Positions 37,501-49,500 of a stretch of 64,000 nucleotides of DNA are shown here, one piece after another. Each line of letters opens with the position of its first letter. The stretch's first letter is position 1. Where the stretch lies: NCBI GenBank assembly GCA_021234155.1, contig JAJEKV010000041.1, positions 1,552,447 through 1,616,446 of the forward strand, in the 5' to 3' direction. The notes under the pieces were generated by a model. The model was not told where the DNA came from and made no database searches. It worked only from the letters and a program-made list of their open reading frames with translations. Position numbers and translations under genes: made by a program. Origin of the DNA: Isoetes taiwanensis (taxonomy: Eukaryota > Streptophyta > Lycopodiopsida > Isoetales > Isoetaceae).

Positions 37501-40500
37501 ACATCTTCCTCCTCTCGTGAACCCAAGGAAAGTTTTAGAACAGCCTCTAATTCTGACTCTAAGCAATCCTTCTCTTGCTGGTATTGTAACAAATAGGGGC
37601 ACATCAAAAGAGATTGCAAGAAACTTCTTAAAGATGTTGCTGAATTTCTCAAACATAAGGAATCTAAGCAGAAAATTATAGGTCAGGATTCTTCTGCTCA
37701 TGAAGTTACTGCTCAAGTCTCTCATATTGACTTGGAGGAAGAAGGATTGCAGTTTCTCAACCTTGCTGCAGAAAAGCTACATCATAATACTTGGCTAGTT
37801 GACTCCGGGGCAACCAAACACTTGGCAGGTCAGTCAAATGTTTTCCAGCATATCAAATCTTATGATAAAACAGTGGTAAAGATGGCAGATGGAAATCTAG
37901 CCAAGTCTACGGGTAAAGGAAGTGTTTCTATCCCCACCACAAATTGTCTTACCTTCTCAGTTGAAGATGTGATCTTAGCACCTGGATTACTTGTAAATTT
38001 GCTTAGCGTAAGCGAATTTGATAAAAAGATGGGCTATTCTATCCTGCTATTGAAGTTTATTGATCTTAAACTGTTGGTCCAACAACTAGTTCACATGCAA
38101 CGGCAGAGTCCTCTATTACTGTTGCTGTTTTTTGCTGTTCCTAAAACAGCAGAGTCTTTATGGCATGCTAGATTTGGACATATTCATCTCCCGGCTTTAG
38201 TTTCAGCATCTAAACTCAATATGATTCAAGGCATGCCTCCACTCACAACTAAGGACCTTTCATGTACTGCATCTAGTCTTGGTAAACAAATACAAGCGTC
38301 CTATCCCCTGCAGGCTGAATTTAAGGCTCAACAACCACTGGAGCTTCTTCACATTGATATTTGTCACTTGCCAATAGAATCTCTAGCTGGAAACAGGTAC
38401 TTTCTTGTGATTGTTGATGATTTCAGTAGATATACGTGGGTCTATCCCATTAAGCTCAAGTCTCAAGCATTTGCTGTTTTTAAAACATTCAGCCTGAAAG
38501 TGGAAAAGGAGTTCTCTACTCCTATTAAAGCTCTCCGATCTGATAATGCCAAGGAATAACTCTCTCAAGAGTTTCAGGCTTATATTGAATCCAAAGGAAT
38601 TGCTTGTTGAGTGGAGAAGATGATCTGAACAGCAAAACACTATGGAGAGAAGAGGAGACGCACCAAGTAACAAAGGAGAAGCAGGAAACTTATGTATTAC
38701 ACTAACTCATGAGATGTACATATATATATGTGCCACGTCCTCATGTTGGGTGGCAAATAGGGAAAAAGATAAAGAATGGGGGGACCCATGGGCTAATATA
38801 AAATGTCCCATGGGGTACAACGTTAAGTTACAACGTTAAGTTACAATGACTTAACATGTTCAATATATCACATTATACTAATCTAACACTCCCCCTTAAT
38901 GTGATATTCCAGACTCCTTCCTCACGCCAAGAGCCAACCTGAAATCTTCAAACTTGGCTTTTCCTAATGGCTTTGTGAAAATATCTGCAATTTGATCTTC
39001 TGATCTGCAGTATTGGATGTCAATTTCTCCATTCTCAACCTTTTCTCGTACAAAATGGTAGGTCGTCTCAATATGCTTAGTTCTGCCATGAAAAACAGGA
39101 TTGTTTGCAATGCGTATGCTGCTCATATTATCAGTGAAAATGCAAGTGGGTCTGCTGTCATTGATCCCAATTTCTTCCATAAATTTTTGAATCCAAACGG
39201 ATTCACATGCTGCAATGCTACAACCTTTATATTCTGCTTCAGCAGTGCTAATTGCAACAGTGCTTTGTCTCTTACTTTTCCAAGTTACAGCACCATTTCC
39301 AATTGAGAATGCATAACCACTTGTGGATCTTCTCGTGTCCACACAACCAGCCATATCAGAGTCTGTGTACCCAACTACATCAAGCTGACTATTTGATTCA
39401 TACAAGATACCAAAATCATGTGTTCCCTTGATGTATCTCAGCACCCTCTTAGCAGCAATCCAATGTGTTTGAGTAGGATTAGCCAAAAATCTACTCAATA
39501 CTCCTACAGCAAATGATATATCAGGTCTGGTCACAGTGAGATAGTTCAAGCTTCCTACTAATGCCCTGTAGAGTGTTGCATCGAATGATTTTGCACCTTT
39601 CTCATGAGCAGAAAGTTTAATGCCAACCTCCATTGGCGTAGAAGCTGGTTTGGCAGTCTCCATGTGGAATTTCCTTAGTAGATCTGCTGCATACTTTTTT
39701 CTGACAAATAAAAATTCCATTGGCAGCCCTTTTCACTTCAATGCCCAAGAAGTAGTGTAACTCTCCAAGATTTGTCATGTCAAAGAACTCTCCAAATTGT
39801 TTTATCTCATGTTCAATCAACTTGAGAGAACTGCCCGTGACAATGAGATCATCTACATATACTACGATCAAAGTAATGTCATCACCATCATGCTTAATAT
39901 AGAGACTAGAATCTGCACTGCTCCTTACAAAGTTTTTGCTCAACAAGTAACTATCAAGTTTGGAATACCAAGCTCTAGATGAATGTTTCAGCCGATATAA
40001 TGCTTTGTTCAATTTGCAAACAAAATTGTTACCTTCATGCTTATATCTGGGGGGTTGCTCCAAATAGACTAACTCCTTGAGCTCTCTGTTCAAGAAAGTG
40101 CTTTTCACATCAAGTTGATACAACTTCCATCCAAATTGAGCTGCAAGTGATATGGCTAATCTCACTGTTTTCATTTTGGCTACCAGAGCATAAGTGTCTA
40201 AGTAATCTTCCCCTTCTCTTTGAGCAAAACCTTTTGCCACCAGCCTGGCTTTGTGCCTTTGAACAGTCTCATCTGCATTATACTTTAGCTTATAGACCCA
40301 TTTACATCCAATGACATTTCTATCCTTTGGTCTTGGCACCGATTCCCATGTATTGTTGACTAGTATGGATTTATACTCCTCATCCATTACATCCTTCCGT
40401 TCCTTAGAATGCCTAGTATCTTCCAACGAAATGAGTTCACAAATATTGGCAAAGTTACATTGATGAGCTGCGCGCTTTGTTTCGGACTCAATATTGCCTT

Positions 40501-43500
40501 GACTTCTTGTAAGCGGTCTTTGTGCCCAAGGTGCCACATTGGTACTAGGGACTGATTTTTACGTTCAGCTGAGTTGTATCAGACTTTGCTGTTGGCTTTT
40601 CACCATTATCTTCTTTTGCTACTTCTTTACCTGCTCTTCTTTCATAGGTAAGCACTTTATCGGGCCAAACTCTTGGTTCACATTGAGGTGTAACAGGCCT
40701 GTTTTGATCTGATCCTTCATCTTGTTGCCATTTAAGTGGAAATTCAAATATTTCCTCCTCTTGATCTTGCTGATCAGTGACTGATATTGGACCTGCAGTG
40801 TTCTCATCAAACGTCACGTCACGTGAGACAATTATTTTCTGCTTAGCAGGATCCCATAATCTGTAGGCCTTAGCCCTCAAACTATACCCAAGCATGGTGC
40901 AAACTCTTGCTTTGTCATCAAATTTCTTCCTGCCGTCCTCCTTAAAGACATGCGCATATGCTTTACATCCAAATACACGCAAATGATTCACACCTGGCTT
41001 TCTTTTGTAATAAACCTCATGTGGAGTCTTTCCATCTAAGACTCTCGTCCCTGCTCTATTCAGCAAATACACTGCAGTGAGTACTGCTTCAGCCCAAAAA
41101 CGATGCGGCATCTTCCATTGAGCCATTAGGCAATTTGCCATTTCGCAAATTGTCCTATTGCGCCTTTCTACTACTCCGTTTTGTTGTGGAGAGCGTGGCG
41201 TTGTCAATTGTCTTTTGATCCCATTGTCTTCACAAAATTGTTCAAACTTTGTGGACAAAAATTCTCCTCCATTATCGGTCCGTAAGGTGAGTATTTTCTG
41301 CCCCGTTTCAGATTCCACTTCTTCCTTGAAGACTTTGAAATGATAAAAAGCTTCTGATTTTGTTTTAAGAAAATAGACCCACATCCTTCTTGAGTAATCA
41401 TCCACTAACAAGAAGAAATATAAGGATCCACCAATGGATTTTGTTGGCATAAAGCCGCAAAGGTCAGCATGCACTAATTCCAAAGGTTTTTGCGCTCTAT
41501 ATTCAGATTCTTGAGGAAACGGAACCCTATGCTGTTTTCCAAGAACACAAGGCTCACAAACCTGTTTTTCATCATGTATTTGAGGTAAACCATGCACATT
41601 TTCTTGCTGGGACAGCGTGCGCAAACTTCCATAACTGATATGGCCATACCTTTTGTGCCAAATCTCTGATTGGCTGCTGCTACCTGCTACTATATTGGCC
41701 TGATTTTGGGCAGGGACAATCTCCATTTTATATAAATTGCCTTCTCTTCTTGCACGAGCAATCACCTTCATCTTTCTTATCATCTTCATGAATTCTTCAC
41801 TTGGCTGAAAAATTATTGCTTCGTCTTCATCAAAGAAAACTTTGAAGCCCTTACGAGTGATGCAAGCAACAGAAAGCAGATTCCTCTTCAAATCCGGTAC
41901 AAGTTTGACATTTTGAAATGTCACAATGGCGTCTCCTTCTCCTTTCACCCTTACATTTCCATTCCCTTCTATTGCTAGCGAGGAATCATCTCCCAAAAGG
42001 ATTTTATCTCCATCATACTTTGTGAATTTTGAGAAAAGAGATTCATCACCTGTTACATGAGTTGAGCAGCCACTATCCAAACAAGCAACGCACCTATCAG
42101 ACTTGTATCTTACATGATCGACTTCATCTACGAACATTGCAAAATCTTGTGCAGCCATAGAGGTTTTCTCCTTTGAGCTTGATGGCGACCCTTCTTCAAG
42201 GTAATGCGACTCCTTTTCAAGTTTCATCTTCAATATACTCTTCTTTAGAGGGCAATCATTTACCATATGGCCAACTTCATCACAACAATAGCATTTGATA
42301 TTTTTGTTGGAGTATGAACTCCAACGTTCGCCTCTCCCTCTACCTCTATTTGTACGCCCCCTTTCATGGCCTCTTCCTCGTTGAGGTTCTCCTCGTTGAG
42401 ACTGATGAGATTGAGAATCATTTTTGGGAGTACCTTCTTCTTGGTGTTGGAAATTTCTCCAATTTCCTCGACCCCTGCTCCCCCTATTTCTTGATTGTCT
42501 GAAATTTCTTCTTGATTGGCTGAAATTAACCTGCTCCGTTTGTTCCAAGATTTGTGATCTCAAAACTTTCTGCTGCAGGGCTGCTGCAAGCTCTTCGAAA
42601 CTAGGCTCATTCTCCCGTGCTTGAAAAGCATCAAGAAAGTGCTCATATTCAGGTGCTCCCTGATATATGGCATTTAGTAGCTCATCTTCTTCAACTTCAA
42701 CTCCGATAGAAGCCAATTGTGCGGCGATTTCTGTGATCTTCGCAATGAAGTCACTAACATCTTTACATCCTCTTAACTTTAGACTGTTAAGCTGATTTCT
42801 TAACAGCTGCTTCCTTGTATGATTCTTTGTCTCATATATTTGTTGAAATCTGCGCCAAGCTTCACTAGCACTTTTCACTCCAAGTATGTGCCTTTGCATG
42901 GAATCATCCACTGCAAGTTTGATGAGCAGCAGAGCCTTTTTGTTCAACTCCTCCCATTTGTCATCTTCATTTTGGTCTTCACCAGCTACTACATCCCAAA
43001 CTCCAGCAAGATCAAGTGCCAAAGTCATCTTCTCCTTCCAAATAGAGTAGTTCTTACCTTTAAGCAAGAACTTTTCATTCATGAACACCTTTTCCAGGCT
43101 GTCCATTGTAAAAAACACAAGCCTCTTCTAATCAAAGCCACAAATCTGCAAACCCCTACTCTATTTTCAACATGCAAGGCAATATGCAAGCTGCTGCAGG
43201 AAATCTTTCAGATTTTGCACTCAAGGGCTGCTTTTAGCTTGGTTAATGCTGCATGCAACTCTCCATAACAGAAGAATACTTAAGAATGCTTCTCTCTAGG
43301 CTCAAACAGAAGTTAGGGTTAAAATCTGCTCTGTTTTTCACAAGGCAGAAAAACCTTCCCAAAATACTTCCTCTCCTGCACAGAATGAAGCACCCAAGGA
43401 TGAAACACCGCTCTGATACCAAATGTTGAGTGGAGAAGATGATCTGAACAGCAAAACACTATGGAGAGAAGAGGAGACGCACCAAGTAACAAAGGAGAAG

Positions 43501-46500
43501 CAGGAAACTTATGTATTACACTAACTCATGAGATGTACATATATATATGTGCCACGTCCTCATGTTGGGTGGCAAATAGGGAAAAAGATAAAGAATGGGG
43601 GGACCCATGGGCTAATATAAAATGTCCCATGGGGTACAACGTTAAGTTACAACGTTAAGTTACAATGACTTAACATGTTCAATATATCACATTATACTAA
43701 TCTAACATTGCTATGCTATGATCCTCTTACTAAACGTGTGTTTGCATCACGAAGCATGCATTTTATTGAAGATGCAGTGTACTCTAAGGAGTTCTATCAA
43801 CCAAACAAAGCTGATTATGACAAGGTTATCATAAATACCTTTGACATTGAAAATGCCACTCAAGCTTGTCAAGTTGGCCCAGCTGGTCACTCTACTAGTT
43901 TTGAGGTTGGAAACTCTTCATCCACTACCAATATTACAAGTATTCCTGATATTGGTACCCCTCCTAATGCTGCTATTGGTGTCTCTCACAATGCCTATGA
44001 TGACTTTGAACCTTTAGCATATGAGGAGCCCCTTGCCGATGATGAATCGGACGGGTATGAGTCAGATATCCCACCACTTGACTTGCCATTGTTTCAGGCT
44101 GAAACACCAATGGAAACAGTTGTCCAAATCTTCCTTTGCTTCGACGGTCTGAGAGAATAGAGAATTGCTCGCTTACCGCCTGTCAACTACTCGGATGATA
44201 TTCCATCTCAAATCAATTGCAATTATGTTCTCATGGCCAAAGGGTTATGAGTTCCTCAAGACCCTGTCAGTCATATACAAGCAGCAAAAGACCCTCACTG
44301 GGTTACAGCAATGCAGACAAAATAGCTATGCTGCATAAGCAAGGAACATGGGAGCTAGTGCCTAAACCCATGGCAGCAAATGTAATTGGTGCTAGATGGG
44401 TGTTTCGCACGAAATATCATGCTGATGGCACATTATCTAAGCGCAAAGCAAGGTTAGTGGCCAAAGGGTTCACACAAAAAGAAGGTTTTGATTATCATGA
44501 TGTTTTTGCACCCGTAATCTGATTAGACACATTGAAGGCAGTGATAGCTTTGGCAGCACAAAAAGGCTGGCCTTTATATCAAATGGAGTTCAAATCAGCT
44601 TTTTTAAACGGAGATCTAGAAGAAGAGCTTTATATGTGTCAACTATCTGGTTTGGAGGACCAAAATTATCCCAATTATGTGTGCAAGTTGAAGAAAAGCT
44701 TGTATGGCCTCACACAAGCTCCACGGTGTTGGAATACCAAGATCAATACTTCTTTGATTCAGGTTGGATATCAGAGATCAAGAGCTGATCCTAGTCTATA
44801 CTTTATCCTCTCAGAATCACAAGTTAGTGTTCTTCTCCTCTATGTAGATGACACCATTATGACAGGGGATGCAGCTCAAACGATCTCTCACACTAAAGCA
44901 ACACTTGCAGCCAGCTTTGAAGTCACGGACCTAGGGCGAATGCATTATTGCCTCGGACTAGAAGTCTGGCAAGATCCTCAAGGTATTCATCTCACACAGC
45001 AGAAATACATTTCAGAGCTGCTTGACAAGTTTCACATGACAGACCGCAAAGGTCTCTCTACACCGTGTGATTTGAGTCAAACTCTCACACTTGAAACGGA
45101 TAAAGAAAACATTGATGCAACATTGTATAGGCAATTGGTTGGCGCTTTACTATCTCACCAACACTAGGCCAGATGGATCTGAGCATGCGGAGATTTTCTT
45201 GCATATTCCGATTCTTCCTGTACAATTTTGGACTTCATTGAAAGTCCAGTTAACAACCTTTTGTGAACAAGTCTTATTATATCCAGTAATATGCTAAAGT
45301 TTGTCTCCAATCCCCCTTAGAATCAGAATGATCATATCAGGTTCACTAATATCTCCTCCAGCACTGCCCAGATCTTCCTTCAACATTTTAATTGAGAAAG
45401 ATAAGCTTGAAACCCCTCACATGATTCTGGCTTTAACTGTGCCATCTGGAAAAATATCACCATAGCAAAAGATATAGACTGACAGATCCGGCGGACATCC
45501 ATTCCCTATGAAATGTCTCTATTACGCATCAAGTGAATTGTAGATCATGAGAATGAGATGCAAGGCGCCAAAGGAATCTCCTATTGATGAGAAAATGCAG
45601 TGCGTATGAAAAGAGAGAATGCTGACTATGTAGTCACACATGATGACGGAGCATCAAGAGTGAGTTAGAGTAATATTTCAATCTTTAACACACATAAACA
45701 TCTCTCTGGAAAGATCTCTTACCAGTACTGCACAATTGGAACTTGCAGTTGCTTCAGGCATCATAATCATGAGCTCCTTGATACAAATGCACAACTTCAC
45801 ACATTTATGATGGTTATCACCATCGCTGCAAGGAGACAGACACACTTTATCATTTGAGCAATAACATAGGCTACAAGTAATTTCTTCTGACCATTCTACA
45901 TACCCTCTTGTGCTTCTACCCAACAATGTAGAATCCTGTTATGATATGAAAATCAATCAGAGAAAAAAAAAAAAAGCTCCACTAATGGCTGCAGTACAGC
46001 CATTTCATGTAAAGTAAGGGAAGAGTAAGGGCCAATTATGCTAAGTAATTGAACGCCCCTCTGGAATTCATGTAACATAAACTGCCAACATCTTGTCTAT
46101 AAATCATTGGGAGACGTAGATGATACATTTTGTAATATGCAACCTCAACCTATTAGTATAAAAGATCAGTAAAGAAGGTTACAACAGTCTCTTTAAGCAT
46201 TATAATTTGTTTTGCTGACCATATTATGCTGTTGGAAACAGAGTCTCAAAATATCACGTATGGAGTGCATACGCTTGCTAGGGAGTTATACAAGAATGGA
46301 GCTTCATGAAATGCCAAATAGCTATCTATAAAATCCTGAAACACATAACCCCGTATGTAGCCAGAAAATGGCAGCCTTTGCTGATCTGGGCAGCTTTTAC
46401 ATGTATTCAAACATTCACTAGAAAATAGAAGGAAAACACGGTTTGGTCCAAATAAAGAAGCACCTAAACTGCCATAACATTAATGAAATATATACCACTC

Positions 46501-49500
46501 GGCTCATAGTCAAGCTTGGTAATCTCAAAAAATCCAGCACCAGCTTCACAACAGGAGGACTGTATAAAAACCCAAGCGGATTGACATTGACCTGAGAAAA
46601 AAGAAAAGGTGAGGATGGAGAAAGAAATTTAAGTGTAATCACAGAACAACTCAAATTCCAAATTCTTTTGGGAAACTTGATTTACAGTTATACTGGTGTC
46701 TGCGGCTTCTTTTTCAGAAGAAAGTTTTACTTCCATCCAAAATATTGCATCTTTGATGTCTGGCATATTGAATCCAACATCAAGCACACTCCGCATCAAC
46801 GAAGGAATCCCACTGGAGCTGCTCACTGCCTCAGCATAGCTCTTACGTTTTAAACATGAACCGGCATAGTTGGTAAAGATAGCCTAAATATCAAGACAAC
46901 ATTTTATCAGTTTCCAGAGACAACTCAACAGTTTAGGACGCCAATTAGACATGCTACTTTCACCTTTGGGCCACATATATGAGGGAAAGCTGTCTTCATC
47001 ATCTGGACATCAGTTACCTCCAGGTCTTTGCCAACAATTAGAAGTTGTCTTGTGTCCTGGTATTGTTGATAATTCAAGCCAATTGTCTTGATAGTCATTT
47101 GAGCAATAGAGCCTGTCTCATTTCTGTAATTGAGAAAATAAGTAAGGTGAGATGCCAAGTTAACGGCATTCCCGAAACTAAGTATAAACAAAGATGAGGA
47201 AAGAAACGTATTTTTGGTCAATGTAAACACGAACCACAAGGAAGATCATGAACACTATCTAAAGTATTGGTGATAGGCATTGCAAACACCGAAAGTATCT
47301 AAGATGTGTAGAATGTGAGTTTTTATAAAGATGCTCTAATCTTTTTGTGAAAAAGTACAGAAATATAGTTATCATTGCATACTGAACTATAGACTTCCAT
47401 GTAAATTGCGTCTGCAATTGCTCTCTTCTGATCATATGCCCTTGAGGCTTCTTCTAGATCTGGCATGTCTAATTTGTCAGACCAATGCTGTAGACAAATC
47501 ACACTTTAAAGGAGTTATTAATCTAATTCCTTAACATTGTTAACTTTTTATCTCCGCCATCTGATCTCACTAGTCAGTAGGTTTGAGTCCAAATGTTTGG
47601 TCCTGGCATGATATAGTGGATTAAACTTAAGCTGAGCTGTATTTTCATTATCATGGTGGTTCATGATATGGTAATGAACAAAAATCTTAAGATAAAGTTC
47701 ATTTAATCATTTTAGATTGCCCAAAGAAAGAGGGTCTTGGAGAGACTACTTACAAGCTTCTCAACTTGCAAATAGCTTGCTGGACTTGCAGTGTCACGGA
47801 AATTCTATTATATACTTTTGACCAAGCATTGCCAACCAACAGTGAAGGGTCAAACTCTGTAGCTTTGTACAAATCCTAATAATCCAAACGAAGTAGACAT
47901 TCATGTATTAGGATTGCAATTATAACTATGGACTAAAATATTAACATTCTTAAAAATTTGATTACCTTAATTATTTCGTCAGACAGTACACTTGTAAACT
48001 CGGCAGCATCTATACTGTTAGAATCTGATGTTCCAAGCATTCCAAACGAAAAACGATTCAACCAACCACGTTGCGGCTGTGGTTGTGATATTTCCTCAGC
48101 AGATTTCTGATTTTGCATGTTCTCTTTGGTAAGCAATCCATTAACTCGTGCTTCCAGAATCGACGTGTCCTAAAGTATGCCAATAAACAATCAGATTCCA
48201 AAACCCCAGTAGCACCAGCTGCATACACTGAAATTAGAAAAAGGAAAACATACCTTATACACAAGTTTATTCTCAGCAAGAGTACGATACTGCAGGATCA
48301 TGTTGACATCCACTTCCTTTTCAATCGTTTCTAGCATTTCAATGGTCCCATCATCAACTTGCTATAAAAGGACAATTTTTTGAAGTGTTATTCACACAAG
48401 AAATGCAAATTTAAAGAATATAAATAGACCAAAACTACTATGCTCTTTAACCAGGATTTTAGTCATGCATACTACAACTCAAACAAAGGGATGGCACTAT
48501 AGCCATTTTCTGCCCAATTGAAAGCTATAGTTGCATTCAATTGCATAGAAACTGGATAAAAATTATTCCACGGAGAAAAACTCATTGGCTTACACTATCA
48601 CCATACAAGATCCCACTAACTTTTAACAAGGGAACATGTCAATTGACATTACAACAATATAGCTCATAGACACGTATTCATAAGCTTTTTCTTTGGCTAT
48701 AATTTTTTTCACCCATGTTGTGGTACTACTCACCTTCCCTTGCAAAATGCACTCAAGCTTTCCTTTATATAATGTCACATACTGCCTACGCCGTTCACTG
48801 AATAGAAAAGACAGATTGTCAGGAGCCATCAACTCCCATAAGACACAACACAGAACAATAAAAAATCTTTTTGACATACCCATTAAGTCTTACAAAATAA
48901 AGACAATTAACAAGGGTCAATATATCAGAATAACATTTTAACGCAACCTCCAGATTGAAGCCCACTAGAATAGAGAATTATGGAACATAAAATAACATAA
49001 CTCCTTAGGGGTCAAAACGTTTGCCCCTACATTCAATCAATCAACAGCCTCCCTGTGCACGTGCATGCTTCTAGAATCATTCCCATGGTTTTCCGATCTG
49101 ATCTCAGCAACATACCCTGTACCTCACTGGATGTTACGTTACGTACAAACACAATTGTCTTCTTATTTTACCTTTGGATGCTTGCACAACCGTCCTAAGA
49201 TGTAGCCACCTTCTTATCTGTCATGTGTCTGTTCAAGATGACCCGGGCATAGCATAGGATCAGCCTATGTAAACCTACCCTAAGTCAAAACTCGTTTTGT
49301 ATATTCACAATCAGGCCTTGGGTTCTTTTTCTTTGCCTTAGCTCAACTTTCAGAGATAAAGATCAGGACAGAGTTGTTCAAGAGTTTGATGTGGAAATGG
49401 GCGCGAAGGAAACATGGTTTCAGATGCTCTCACAGTATATGAAGAGGATTTGCTGCAGACGCACGATGAGCTCCAGCTAGGATACTCCAGAAAGACAAGG

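Larger units (their letters stand above)
38605..43707 (-). mobile_element. Young Ty1-copia element N1, nearly whole, nested in P1
   Basis: Minus-strand copia element, 5,103 bp, with 284-bp LTRs at 38605-38888 and 43424-43707 that look identical. The target duplication is TTGCT (38600-38604 and 43708-43712). The primer site TTTGGTATCAGAGC (initiator tRNA-Met) follows the 5' LTR, and the purine tract AAGGGGGAG abuts the 3' LTR. Domain order in minus direction: gag with UBN2-type domain, CCHC knuckle [15 protein letters not shown], protease [13 protein letters not shown], integrase with HHCC and DDE motifs, reverse transcriptase with [11 protein letters not shown], and RNase H. It looks nearly whole, with about two breaks. 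Identical LTRs imply a very recent insertion, the last event in the intron-21 stack. Confidence 0.92.
36274..45165 (+). mobile_element. Ty1-copia fossil P1, host of N1
   Basis: Plus-strand copia element inserted in M1. The 5' LTR is 36274-36452 (179 bp), starts TGTTAG and ends TTCA, followed by a primer site TGGTACCAGAGCC. Parts: gag with a zinc-knuckle end (about 36840-37620), protease ([12 protein letters not shown] near 37800), integrase (about 38150-38600 and 43710-43780), an acidic linker, and reverse transcriptase (44300-45160; [14 protein letters not shown], then [12 protein letters not shown]). It is incomplete, no 3' LTR was recognised, and it has several breaks. It is related to P2 and to the 53.5-kb element. 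It is younger than M1 and older than N1. Confidence 0.85.
31274..45690 (-). mobile_element. Ty1-copia fossil M1, host of T1 and P1
   Basis: Minus-strand copia element with a 3' LTR at 31274-31433 and a 5' LTR at 45534-45690, about 155-160 bp each with clear divergence. It is flanked by CACAT (31269-31273 and 45691-45695). A polypurine tract (GAGGGGCAG, minus strand) abuts the 3' LTR. Recognisable parts in minus order are gag-like sequence (about 45170-45530), protease/pre-integrase region (about 35500-36270), integrase (about 34900-35300), an acidic linker, and RNase H (about 34210-34400 and 31820-32070). It is badly broken, with many interruptions, and is the oldest layer in this intron. Its LTRs differ by several substitutions and small indels. 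Confidence 0.85.
31142..45722 (-). other. VPS13 intron 21, expanded from about 160 bp to 14.6 kb
   Basis: The donor after 45723 (CTG/gtaaga) and the acceptor before 31141 (TTGCAG) are both strong. Removing the copia element M1 (31274-45690) and one copy of its CACAT duplication leaves about 160 bp of intron, the normal size in this gene. All the growth is therefore due to M1 and what later inserted into it. M1 and N1 run in the direction of the gene; T1 and P1 run against it. Confidence 0.85.

Noticed and set aside
38642-38839. 65-codon plus-strand frame, repeated identically at 43461-43658
   Set aside because: It lies in the two LTRs of N1. Identity reflects LTR identity, not a gene family.
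45400-45530. An exon-like stretch beside exon 21 that at first looked like another VPS13 exon
   Set aside because: It lies inside M1, just within its 5' LTR, and the adjoining residues match copia gag. The intron-21 donor and acceptor phases agree without it.
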